Positions 26,471 through 34,566 of a stretch of 64,000 bases of DNA are shown here, in pieces. The DNA is taken from contig NZ_QJSR01000003.1 in NCBI RefSeq assembly GCF_003217095.1, forward strand, positions 55,276 through 119,275, written 5' to 3'. Made by a program: the position numbers and the translations under genes. Positions within the stretch are counted from its first letter, which is position 1. Each line of letters starts with the position of its first letter. This DNA is from Rhizobium sp. PP-CC-3A-592 (GTDB lineage Bacteria > Pseudomonadota > Alphaproteobacteria > Rhizobiales > Rhizobiaceae). The notes beneath the pieces are model-generated. The model had not been told where the DNA came from. It saw only the letters and a list, made by a program, of their open reading frames with translations, and ran no database searches.

Positions 26471-26536
26471 CACGGCTCCCGCCGTGAGGCCCTTGACGAT
26501 GTAAGGCTTCAGGAAGATTCCGACCAGCACCAAAGC
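26471..26536 (-). pseudogene. C-terminal scrap of a MalG-type sugar permease
   Basis: In one minus-strand frame the residues LVLVGIFLKPYIVKGLTAGAV match the extreme C terminus of MalG-like permeases; compare RYLVQGLTAGAVKG of the intact gene at 20170-21000. No further permease sequence lies upstream. The stretch 26537-26712 shows no gene or structure I can interpret. Confidence 0.5.
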
Positions 26537-26712
26537 ATCATGGCGGCTATTGATCACCCGTTGACGCCCAGCGATCCGGTCTGGCTCGCGACCGTTACAC
26601 GTAGCGTCTTCGCATCGGAACCGTCGAGAAGGGCGTCATCCAGCTCTGAGCTTGAGCAGATAAGTCTCGCGGTATTGCGACAGCCCTGTTCAAGCTTTTC
26701 CCCGGCTGATAT

Positions 26713-26727
26713 GTTCGTTATTTGTTC
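26713..26727 (+). promoter_or_regulatory. SOS box (LexA operator) of the helicase-dinB operon
   Basis: GTTC (26713-26716), seven bases (GTTATTT) and GTTC (26724-26727) make a perfect alphaproteobacterial LexA site, the direct repeat GTTC-N7-GTTC. It lies 66 bases before the helicase ATG, the usual distance for promoter overlap. This predicts LexA repression and DNA-damage induction of both downstream genes. Confidence 0.85.
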
Positions 26728-26793
26728 CCAAGTCCCTGGCGCGACGATTCTGTGTCTGGCTGCGGAACAAGCAGGCAGGACGGGGAAGACGGC

Positions 26794-28872
26794 ATGGCGG
26801 CGGTAGCCTATCTGGATACGTTGAACGAGCGGCAGCGCCAGGCCGTCGAGCACGGCATCGTTTCCAACGGGACAACATCCGACACGGTCGCAGGTCCGCT
26901 GCTGATCATCGCGGGCGCCGGATCGGGCAAGACCAATACGCTCGCGCACCGCGTCGCCCATCTCATCGTTCATGGTGCCGATCCCCGGCGTATCCTTCTG
27001 CTGACCTTTTCGCGCCGCGCCGCGTCGGAAATGGCGCGGAGGGTCGAGCGGATCTGCCGGAAGGTGCTCGGCGCTAACGCGGGTCTTCTGACCGACGCCC
27101 TTGCCTGGTCCGGCACGTTTCATGGCATCGGTGCCCGCCTGCTGCGCATGTATGCCGAGCAGATCGGCCTCGATATCAATTTCACCATCCACGACCGGGA
27201 GGATAGTGCCGACCTGATGAACCTCGTGCGTCACGAACTCGGCTTCTCCAAGATGGAAAGCCGGTTTCCGACCAAAGGCACCTGCCTGTCCATCTATTCC
27301 CGGGTGGTGAATTCGCAAGCGCCGCTGACCGACGTGCTGCGCCTGCATTTTCCCTGGGTCGCCGGGTGGGAAGCGCAGCTGAAAACACTGTTTGCCGCCT
27401 ATGTCGCCGCCAAGCAGGCCCAGAACGTGCTCGATTACGACGATCTCCTGCTCTACTGGGCGCAGATGGTGTCCGATCCCGGCCTCGCGCAGGATATCGG
27501 GGATCGTTTCGACCATGTCATGGTAGACGAATATCAGGACACGAACCGGCTGCAGGCCTCGGTGCTCATGGCGCTGAAGCCCGGCGGTCGCGGCCTGACC
27601 GTGGTCGGCGACGACGCACAGTCCATCTACGCCTTTCGCGCCGCCACCGTTCGCAACATCCTCGATTTCCCCGGCTCCTTCAGCCCGGCGGCCGATGTGA
27701 TCACGCTCGACCGCAATTACCGTTCGACCCAGACCATTCTCGCTGCCGCCAATGGCGTCATCGATCTCGCGCGGGAGCGGTTCACCAAGAACCTCTGGAC
27801 GGAGCGCCAGTCGGCCGAGCGGCCGAAGCTGGTGACGGTGAAAGATGAGACGGATCAGGCCGCCTTCATCGTCGAGCAGGTTCTGGCCAACCGCGAAACC
27901 GGCATGACGCTGAAGCAGCAGGCCGTGCTGTTCCGCTCCTCCAATCACAGCGGGCCGCTCGAAGTCGAACTGACGCGGCGCAATATTCCCTTCGTGAAGT
28001 TCGGCGGTTTGAAATTTCTCGACAGCGCGCATGTGAAGGACATGCTGGCCTTGCTGCGGTTCGCGCAGAACCCGCGCGACCGGGTGGCAGGCTTCCGGCT
28101 GCTGCAGATGCTGCCGGGCGTCGGCCCGCAGACGGCGGGCAAGATCCTCGATACGATCGCGGCCGATCCCGAGCCGCTCGCGGCCCTGGCCGAAATCCCC
28201 GCCCCGCCCCGTGCCGGTGACGACTGGAGCCGCTTCGTCACCATGCTGGAAAGCCTGCGAAAGTCCGGCCCGGGCTGGCCCACGGAGATCGGTCTCGCAC
28301 GAATGTGGTACGAGCCGCATCTCGACCGCATCCACGAGGACGCCGAAACGCGCAAAGCGGACCTCCTGCAACTGGAGCAGATCGCCACCGGCTATGCCTC
28401 GCGCGAGCGCTTCCTGACCGAACTGACGCTTGATCCGCCGGATGCCACGAGCGACCAGGCCGGCGTGCCGCTGCTGGACGAGGATTACCTCATCCTCTCG
28501 ACCATCCACTCCGCCAAGGGGCAGGAATGGCGGTCCGTCTTCATGCTGAACGTGGTCGATGGCTGCATCCCGTCTGATTTGGGAACCGGGACGACGCAGG
28601 AAGTCGAAGAGGAGCGCCGTCTTCTCTATGTCGGCATGACGCGCGCGAAAGACAGCCTGTCGCTGATCACGCCGCAGCGCTTTTTCACCCACGGGCAGAA
28701 CCCGCAGGGCGATCGACATGTCTATGCCGCGCGCACCCGCTTCATTCCCGCGACGCTGCTCCAGTTCTTCGAGAGCACGACCTGGCCGCTGGTGTCAGCA
28801 TCCGCCTCGGAACGCAGCGCGCGCGAGATCCGCATCGATGTCGCCGCCCGCATGCGCGGCATGTGGAGCTAG
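26794..28872 (+). CDS. UvrD/Rep-family superfamily I DNA helicase
   Basis: The 692-residue ATP-dependent 3'-5' helicase shows Q motif LNERQRQAV, Walker A GAGSGKT (residues 41-47), motif Ia LLTFSRRAASEM, Walker B VMVDEYQDTN (Asp245-Glu246), motif III VVGDDAQSIYAFRAA, motif IV LDRNYRSTQ, motif V STIHSAKGQEW and motif VI RRLLYVGMTRAK. It differs from a longer housekeeping UvrD by its compact C terminus. The start is ATG 26794. The SOS box upstream and the polymerase IV gene four bases downstream indicate a role in damage repair or tolerance. Confidence 0.9.
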   Translation: MAAVAYLDTLNERQRQAVEHGIVSNGTTSDTVAGPLLIIAGAGSGKTNTLAHRVAHLIVHGADPRRILLLTFSRRAASEMARRVERICRKVLGANAGLLTDALAWSGTFHGIGARLLRMYAEQIGLDINFTIHDREDSADLMNLVRHELGFSKMESRFPTKGTCLSIYSRVVNSQAPLTDVLRLHFPWVAGWEAQLKTLFAAYVAAKQAQNVLDYDDLLLYWAQMVSDPGLAQDIGDRFDHVMVDEYQDTNRLQASVLMALKPGGRGLTVVGDDAQSIYAFRAATVRNILDFPGSFSPAADVITLDRNYRSTQTILAAANGVIDLARERFTKNLWTERQSAERPKLVTVKDETDQAAFIVEQVLANRETGMTLKQQAVLFRSSNHSGPLEVELTRRNIPFVKFGGLKFLDSAHVKDMLALLRFAQNPRDRVAGFRLLQMLPGVGPQTAGKILDTIAADPEPLAALAEIPAPPRAGDDWSRFVTMLESLRKSGPGWPTEIGLARMWYEPHLDRIHEDAETRKADLLQLEQIATGYASRERFLTELTLDPPDATSDQAGVPLLDEDYLILSTIHSAKGQEWRSVFMLNVVDGCIPSDLGTGTTQEVEEERRLLYVGMTRAKDSLSLITPQRFFTHGQNPQGDRHVYAARTRFIPATLLQFFESTTWPLVSASASERSAREIRIDVAARMRGMWS

Positions 28873-28875
28873 GCC

Positions 28876-30090
28876 GTGCAGACGGGCGCTTCCGATAGGC
28901 CGGAAACGGCAGCAAGAGCGGCGGCCCGCGAGGCTCAGGATCTGGCAGAAGCGCTGGCCGCACCCGTTCCCGAAGCTGTGTTGGCGGAAAGCGTCGAGGC
29001 ACGGGATGCCCCGGTGCGCAAGATCATCCATGTCGATATGGACGCCTTCTATGCCTCGGTCGAGCAGCGGGACAACCCGGAGCTCCGCGGCAAGCCGGTT
29101 GCCGTCGGCGGATCGGCCGCGCGGGGCGTGGTGGCGGCAGCGAGCTACGAGGCAAGGGTGTTCGGCGTTCATTCCGCCATGGCGTCCGTCACCGCCAAGC
29201 GCAAATGCCCGGACTTGATCTTCGTCAAGCCGCGCTTCGAGGTCTACCGCGCCGTGTCGCAGCAGATCCGGGAGATCTTTGCGGATTACACGCCTCTGAT
29301 CGAACCGCTGTCGCTGGACGAGGCCTATCTCGACGTGACGGAAAACCTGAAAGGCATGGAGATCGCAACCGAGATCGCTGCCGAGATCCGCGCCCGGATC
29401 TTCGCCGCCACCGGTCTCACGGCCTCGGCCGGCATCAGCTACAACAAGTTCCTCGCCAAGATGGCGTCCGACCAGCGTAAGCCCAATGGGCAATTCGTGA
29501 TCACGCCGAAGAACGGCCCGGCCTTCGTGGAGGCCTTGCCGGTGAAGAAATTCCATGGTGTGGGCCCGGCCACGGCCGAGCGAATGAAGAAGCACGGTAT
29601 CGAGACGGGACTCGATCTCAAGATGAAGCCGCTCGCCTATCTCCAGCAGCATTTTGGCAAGTCCGGCGCCTATTTCCACGGGATCGCGCGCGGCATCGAC
29701 GAGCGGCGCGTGCGCCCGGACCGCATCCGCAAGTCGGTCGGCGCCGAGGACACGTTCAGCGAGGACATTTCCGACCTCGCCCTCGCCGAGGCAGAACTGC
29801 GCCCGCTGGCGGAGAAGGTCTGGCGATACTGCGAGGCGCACGACATCACCGGCAAGACGGTGACGGTCAAGATCAAATATGCGGATTTCACGCAGGCGAC
29901 GCGCGCAAGAACGCTGGCTTCGCACTTTGCCCGGATCGATGATGTTCTCGATGTCGCCGACCAGTTGCTGGCGACGGTCCATCCCTTTCGCCGGCCTGTG
30001 CGGCTTCTCGGCGTAACGCTGTCCTCGCTGACGACGGCCGGAGCGAGTTCCGACACGAGCGAAGAACCGCAGCTCGATCTTGGTCTGTAG
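28876..30090 (+). CDS. dinB: DNA polymerase IV (Y-family translesion polymerase)
   Basis: The 404-residue protein contains the catalytic acids in KIIHVDMDAFYASVEQ (Asp54, Asp56) and SLDEAYLDVTE (Asp148-Glu149), the helix-hairpin-helix KKFHGVGPATAERMKKHGI, the little-finger domain (KSVGAEDTFSEDI, KTVTVKIKYADF), and a C-terminal clamp-binding peptide QLDLGL. It copies damaged templates with low fidelity. The only available start is GTG 28876, four bases after the helicase stop. This gives an Ala-rich N-terminal extension of about 47 residues ahead of the usual Pol IV start, so the true start may be a weaker internal codon. It shares the SOS box with the helicase. Confidence 0.9.
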   Translation: MQTGASDRPETAARAAAREAQDLAEALAAPVPEAVLAESVEARDAPVRKIIHVDMDAFYASVEQRDNPELRGKPVAVGGSAARGVVAAASYEARVFGVHSAMASVTAKRKCPDLIFVKPRFEVYRAVSQQIREIFADYTPLIEPLSLDEAYLDVTENLKGMEIATEIAAEIRARIFAATGLTASAGISYNKFLAKMASDQRKPNGQFVITPKNGPAFVEALPVKKFHGVGPATAERMKKHGIETGLDLKMKPLAYLQQHFGKSGAYFHGIARGIDERRVRPDRIRKSVGAEDTFSEDISDLALAEAELRPLAEKVWRYCEAHDITGKTVTVKIKYADFTQATRARTLASHFARIDDVLDVADQLLATVHPFRRPVRLLGVTLSSLTTAGASSDTSEEPQLDLGL

Positions 30091-30131
30091 GCCTCTCGGT
30101 GCTCGGGGAGCAGCAAGCAAGCGATAGGCTC

Positions 30132-30297
30132 AAAACGAAAAAGCCTGCCGCGGGAGGAGGTGCGGCAGGCTTTTCGATAAGAACCGAACGGCGACTGGGA
30201 GGAGGATGTCGCCATTCCGTCGAACGATCCTGGGAGGAGGAGGGGAGCGTTCGAACTACGAAGGGACGCGGGAGGAGGTGCATCGCTTCGTTGGAAT
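30132..30297 (-). ncRNA. Small RNA with four CCTCCTCCC anti-SD hairpin loops (alpha-r14/NfeR1-like), copy 2
   Basis: On the minus strand four hairpins again present CCTCCTCCC in their loops. The terminator stem AAGCCTGCCG/CGGCAGGCTT (30141-30150/30163-30172) is identical to copy 1 and is followed by TTTCGTTTTG. The inner stems differ from copy 1 but still pair (for example GGCGAC/GTCGCC and TCGAACG/CGTTCGA), which is covariation evidence for a real RNA. The last hairpin GCATCGCTTCGTTGGA is nearly unchanged. The RNA is convergent with dinB. The gene-free stretch 30091-30476 holds this RNA, its upstream box and a short leader for the next gene. Confidence 0.8.
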
Positions 30298-30337
30298 ACT
30301 ATCTACGCCGAGATGCCTGCCCTTACGAGAGGCAATG

Positions 30338-30349
30338 TTGCAGTGCAGC
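30338..30349 (-). promoter_or_regulatory. Conserved box upstream of small RNA copy 2
   Basis: TTGCAGTGCAGC is identical to 15017-15028 and lies at the same distance (about 46 bases) from the first hairpin. The sequence between box and hairpin is not conserved, so selection on the box itself is likely. Confidence 0.5.
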
Positions 30350-30476
30350 TATGCAGAAATCGAAGGGCACGACCGTGTGTCGCTTCATGGGTCGTAGAGG
30401 GTCGCTACGCATCGCCCTTGTTCACAAGGTCAGTCTGTGATTGCATTGGGAATGCCGATCCGGCCTTGGAGGTTTC

Positions 30477-30965
30477 ATGCTCTTGTTTCTTGCATTCCTG
30501 ATCGGCGTCATCGCCGGCCTGCGCGCCATGACCGCGCCCGCAGCCATTGCCTGGGCTGCAACGCTCGGATGGATCGATCTTTCCGGTTCCTGGGCATCCT
30601 TCATGAGCTCGATCTGGGCGGCCGGACTCCTCACCGTCCTCGCACTCGGCGAATACGTCACCGACCAGTTGCCAACAACGCCGAGCCGCAAGGTGCCGGT
30701 GCAGTTCGCCACCCGTGTCGTCGTGGGCGCGCTTTGCGGTGCGGTCATCGGAACCCCCTCCGGTGGCTGGCTAATCTGCCTCGTTGCCGGTTTCCTCGGC
30801 GCCATCGCCGGCACCCTCGGTGGGGCCGCTCTCCGGGCCCGTCTCGCAGCAAGCTTCGGCCGCGATCGGCCGGCAGCCTTTGTCGAGGACGCCATTGCCA
30901 TTATCGGGGCGTTTCTCATCATGAGCGCCCTGCCCGTCTCGGCGTCCATGCCGATCCCTGCATGA
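30477..30965 (+). CDS. DUF4126-family integral membrane protein
   Basis: The 162-residue protein has four to five hydrophobic segments. The opening FLIGVIAGLRAMTAPAAIAWAA and the pairs TRVVVGALCGAVIG and GFLGAIAGTLGGAALR are typical of DUF4126 proteins, whose function is unknown. ATG 30477 follows TTGGAGG. Its stop overlaps the start of the flavoprotein gene (ATGA, 30962-30965), so the two are co-translated and probably act together. Confidence 0.75.
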   Translation: MLLFLAFLIGVIAGLRAMTAPAAIAWAATLGWIDLSGSWASFMSSIWAAGLLTVLALGEYVTDQLPTTPSRKVPVQFATRVVVGALCGAVIGTPSGGWLICLVAGFLGAIAGTLGGAALRARLAASFGRDRPAAFVEDAIAIIGAFLIMSALPVSASMPIPA

Positions 30966-32347
30966 GGACGTTCGACGCGATCATCATCGGCGCGGGCCAG
31001 GCCGGCCCGTCGCTTGCCGCTCGCCTGTCCGCCGCCGGGCGCTCCGTCGCCATCATCGAGCGCAAGCATGTGGGCGGAACCTGCGTCAACACCGGGTGCA
31101 AGCCGACCAAGGCGCTCGTCGCCAGTGCTCACGCCGCCCATATCGCCCGGCGTGCTGCGGATTTCGGCGTCGTCATCGGCGGAGACGTGACGATCGACAT
31201 GCCCTCCGTGTTCCGCCGGTCGCACAAGATCACGCTCGACAGCCGCCACAGCAACGAGCGCTGGCTGGAGGGGCTTGAAAACTGCACCCTGATCCGCGGC
31301 CATGCGCGGTTCGAGGATCGCACGACGTTACGTGTCGGCGACGAGCGCCTGTCCGCGCCGCAGATTTTCATCAATGTCGGCGGCCGGGCCGCCATCCCGG
31401 ATTTTCCCGGAATCCATGACGTTCCCTCCATGACCAACAGCGACATCGTCATGCTCGAGCGTGTGCCGAAACACCTCATTATCGTCGGTGGCAGCTATAT
31501 CGGTCTGGAATTCGCCCAGACGTACCGTCGTTTCGGAGCCGAGGTCACCGTCGTCGAAAAAGGGCCTCGACTCGTTGCGCGGGAAGACGAGGAGATATCG
31601 GACGCGATCCAGGCGGTGCTGGAGGATGAAGGCATCGTGGTTCGAACGGCGGCGGAGTGCATCCGCTTTTCCCGCGACGGCGAAGATGTCATCGTCGGTG
31701 TGAACTGCACGAAGGGTGAGCCCGCCATTCGCGGCTCCGACATTCTGCTCGCCACGGGGCGCAAACCCAACACGGACGATCTCGGGCTCGACGTCGCCGG
31801 CGTTGCTCTGGATGAGCGCGGCTACATCGTCGTCGATGACGCGCTCGCCACCAGCGCGCCCGGTATCTGGGCAATGGGCGACTGCAACGGCCGTGGCGCC
31901 TTCACCCATACGGCGTATAATGATTTCGAAATCATCGCGGCAAACCTGCTGAATGGCGAGACCCGCAAGGTCTCCGACCGCCTGCCCGGTTACGCGCTCT
32001 ACATCGACCCGCCGCTTGGCCGTGTCGGAATGAGCGAACGGGAGGCCCGCGCCTCCGGCAGACGGATCCTCGTCGGACGTCTGCCAATGGCGCGCGTTGG
32101 ACGAGCCGTCGAGAAAGGGGAGACACAGGGCCTTATGAAGATCATCGCCGATGCGGACACGCGCGAGATCCTGGGCGCTGCCATTCTCGGCACGGGCGGC
32201 GACGAGGCCATTCATGGCGTGCTCGACATGATGAATGTCGGCGCGCGCTACGACGACCTGCGCTGGGCCGTACCGATCCATCCCACCATATCGGAATTCT
32301 GGCCGACCCTCGTTCTCGGCATGAAGCCGGTGGATGCCTCTTCATAG
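30962..32347 (+). CDS. Mercuric-reductase-like FAD/NAD(P)-disulfide oxidoreductase
   Basis: The 461-residue class I pyridine nucleotide-disulfide oxidoreductase contains IIIGAGQAGPSLAARL, the redox pair in GGTCVNTGCKPTKA, the NAD(P)-binding IIVGGSYIGLEFAQ, the FAD-contacting GIWAMGDCNGRGAFTHTAYND, and the C-terminal IHPTISE with the active-site His and Glu. There is no N-terminal metal-binding domain and no C-terminal Cys pair as in MerA, so it is not a mercuric reductase proper; related proteins are annotated as generic FAD-containing oxidoreductases. It begins in the DUF4126 stop codon. Confidence 0.88.
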   Translation: MRTFDAIIIGAGQAGPSLAARLSAAGRSVAIIERKHVGGTCVNTGCKPTKALVASAHAAHIARRAADFGVVIGGDVTIDMPSVFRRSHKITLDSRHSNERWLEGLENCTLIRGHARFEDRTTLRVGDERLSAPQIFINVGGRAAIPDFPGIHDVPSMTNSDIVMLERVPKHLIIVGGSYIGLEFAQTYRRFGAEVTVVEKGPRLVAREDEEISDAIQAVLEDEGIVVRTAAECIRFSRDGEDVIVGVNCTKGEPAIRGSDILLATGRKPNTDDLGLDVAGVALDERGYIVVDDALATSAPGIWAMGDCNGRGAFTHTAYNDFEIIAANLLNGETRKVSDRLPGYALYIDPPLGRVGMSEREARASGRRILVGRLPMARVGRAVEKGETQGLMKIIADADTREILGAAILGTGGDEAIHGVLDMMNVGARYDDLRWAVPIHPTISEFWPTLVLGMKPVDASS

Positions 32348-32374
32348 AAAATGCCCCCGGTTTTCGCCGAGGGC
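32345..32374 (-). terminator. Probable intrinsic terminator of the chemoreceptor gene
   Basis: On the minus strand GCCCTCGG pairs with CCGGGGGC with one U-G wobble and a six-base loop, followed by ATTTTC. It overlaps the last bases of the convergent flavoprotein gene. Confidence 0.5.
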
Positions 32375-32408
32375 CTCGCTTGATGATGGGGCAGAACAGG
32401 CGTGCCGA

Positions 32409-34412
32409 TCAGAACTCTTCCCAATTGTCCTGTGCTGCGGCTGCGGCCGGTGCGGCACCGGCGGAACCGCCGGAGAACGCACGTGCGAGCGTGTTCGCCA
32501 TCTTGCGGGCCGGAGACGCGACGGGAACGGCGCGCGTGGCTGTCGCGAGCGCGGGCCGGCTCGGTGTCTTGACACGGGGCGCTGCCTGCGACGGCGCTGC
32601 CGACGCATAGGATGCGGATGCACCGCCGAACTGGAAGCGCGCGACCAGATCCTTCAGCCGTGCAGCTTCGGTGGCGAGCGTGGCGCCGGCCGCATTGGCC
32701 TCTTCCACCATCGCCGCATTCTGCTGCGTCACCTGATCCATCTGGTTGACGGCCGTGTTGACTTCGGCAAGGCCGACCGACTGTTCGCGTGACGAGGTGG
32801 CGATCGCATCCATGTGCTGGTTGATCGTGACGATGTAGGTCTCGATCGTCTTCAACGCTTCGCCTGTCTGGCTGACGAGCTGGACACCGCTTTGCACTTC
32901 GCCTGAGGAATTGCGGATCAGATCCTTGATTTCCTTGGCAGCTTTGGCCGAGCGTTGAGCGAGTTCACGCACTTCCTGCGCGACCACCGCGAAGCCCTTG
33001 CCGGCTTCGCCGGCGCGGGCGGCTTCCACACCGGCATTCAGGGCCAGCAGGTTCGTCTGGAAGGCGATTTCGTCGATGACGCCGATGATGGAGGAGATCT
33101 GGTTGGAAGACTGCTCGATCTTGCTCATCGCATCGACCGCGCTGTTGACGACGGCTCCGGACTGGCGGGCGCTGTCATTGGCCTGCACGGCAACCGTGCG
33201 GGCCTCTTCCGCGCGCTTGGAGGAGTTGGCGACGTTGGCGGTGATTTCATCGAGGGCTGCGGCGGTTTCCTCGAGCGAGGCCGCCTGTTGTTCGGTCCGG
33301 CGCGACAGATCGTCGGCACTCTGGCTGATCTCGCGCGATCCGCTGTCGATCGAGCCGGTGGCGTCCGCAACCGCGCTCAGCGTGTCACGAAGCTGCTCGA
33401 CGGCCCGGTTGAAGTCCGTGCGCAGCGTTTCGAAGTCGTCGGCGAAGCGCTCGGTGAGCTGGAAGCTGAGATCGCCGGAGGCCAGATGCGTCAGCCCCTT
33501 GGCGAGCCCGCTGGTTGCCTGCGCCATCGCTTCGGCACGCTCGTGCTCCAGTTCAGCCTGGCGGCGGCGCTCGCCTTCGCTCAGCGACCGCTGCTGGATG
33601 GCTTCCGTTTCCAGCGCACGCGCCTTCAGGCCGTTTTCCTTGAACACTTCCACGGCGCGCGCCATGCCACCCACTTCGTCGCGGCGATCGGTGCCGATGA
33701 CATCGGCGTCGAGGTCACCTGTTGCCAGCCTCTGCATGACGCTACCCAGCGCATCGATCGGCTGCACAAGCCAGGCCCGGATGGCGAAGAATGCCGCGAG
33801 GATGACGGCCAGCGTTCCAACGACAACCAAGGCGATCGTCACCCAGTAGGTGTGGATCGATCCGGTCGTCAGCACGTCGCTCTCCGTATTGGCAATGACG
33901 AGGAGCTCGTTGGTTTCCTCCGCCATGGCCTGGCTCATGGGGGCGAACTGCGTCTCGCATTCCCGCAGGAAGGCGCCCTGCGCGCTCAGGCGATCCTGGG
34001 AGCCCCGGGCGCTGGTCGCGCGCGTAAAGGCATTGCCGCAGGTCTCGTTGAGGATCGACAGGCCCTTGGTCTTCAGTTCGGGGATTCTTGCGTTCTCGGG
34101 TGTCGCGGCAAGTGCCGCGTCCATTTCCGTGGCGAACTGTGTCTTGGCGGCCTGAAGCTCGGCCGTTGCCGCTGCCTTCGCCGCCTCGGTGGTGACGATC
34201 ATCAGCGTGCCGGCCGCCGCCCGCGCGGCCTGGAAGGCCTGGTTGGCAAGAGCGAGCTCCGTGGCGGCCTTTGACTGCTGGGTCAGCAGCGCGGAATAGG
34301 CGTCATCGGTTTTCATGATCCGATCGCCGGAGTAGAACGCAACACCGAGGGAAAAGAGCGCGAAGACGCCCATCAAGCTCAAAAATTTGCCAATGATCGG
34401 AATGTGTTTCAC
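32409..34412 (-). CDS. Methyl-accepting chemotaxis protein with C-terminal NWEEF tether
   Basis: The 667-residue chemoreceptor has an N-terminal membrane helix (IIGKFLSLMGVFALFSLGVAFY), a roughly 155-residue helical periplasmic sensor, a second membrane helix (VTIALVVVGTLAVILAAFFAI), HAMP segments, and the conserved signalling hairpin IGVIDEIAFQTNLLALNAGVEAARAGEAGKGFAVVAQEVRELAQRSA. The last five residues NWEEF match the pentapeptide that recruits CheR/CheB. The start is uncertain: GTG 34412 has GAGGCATCTT upstream and begins the protein at KHIPIIGKF, as in related receptors; ATG 34454 would add 14 residues. Confidence 0.9.
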   Translation of the reverse strand: MKHIPIIGKFLSLMGVFALFSLGVAFYSGDRIMKTDDAYSALLTQQSKAATELALANQAFQAARAAAGTLMIVTTEAAKAAATAELQAAKTQFATEMDAALAATPENARIPELKTKGLSILNETCGNAFTRATSARGSQDRLSAQGAFLRECETQFAPMSQAMAEETNELLVIANTESDVLTTGSIHTYWVTIALVVVGTLAVILAAFFAIRAWLVQPIDALGSVMQRLATGDLDADVIGTDRRDEVGGMARAVEVFKENGLKARALETEAIQQRSLSEGERRRQAELEHERAEAMAQATSGLAKGLTHLASGDLSFQLTERFADDFETLRTDFNRAVEQLRDTLSAVADATGSIDSGSREISQSADDLSRRTEQQAASLEETAAALDEITANVANSSKRAEEARTVAVQANDSARQSGAVVNSAVDAMSKIEQSSNQISSIIGVIDEIAFQTNLLALNAGVEAARAGEAGKGFAVVAQEVRELAQRSAKAAKEIKDLIRNSSGEVQSGVQLVSQTGEALKTIETYIVTINQHMDAIATSSREQSVGLAEVNTAVNQMDQVTQQNAAMVEEANAAGATLATEAARLKDLVARFQFGGASASYASAAPSQAAPRVKTPSRPALATATRAVPVASPARKMANTLARAFSGGSAGAAPAAAAAQDNWEEF

Positions 34413-34566
34413 AAGATGCCTCAAGCCATACGCAACAACGAATGGCGGCACCATACGGCGTGAATTTTTAAGCGAAGGTTTACGTGCACGCCGGCATTCG
34501 CACATGCGAACACATTCTTCGCCTCATCGTGCATAACTGCTTACAGATTCCCTCCGGAAGACCGCC

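Noticed and set aside
26554..28719. A 721-codon antisense frame opposite the UvrD-like helicase
   Set aside because: It mirrors the sense gene almost exactly, has a biased Arg/His/Gln composition and no motif. It is a shadow of the coding strand.
30437..30961. N-terminal extension of the flavoprotein through the DUF4126 gene
   Set aside because: The extension is out-of-frame reading of the membrane-protein gene. The FAD-binding motif begins directly after the ATG at 30962.
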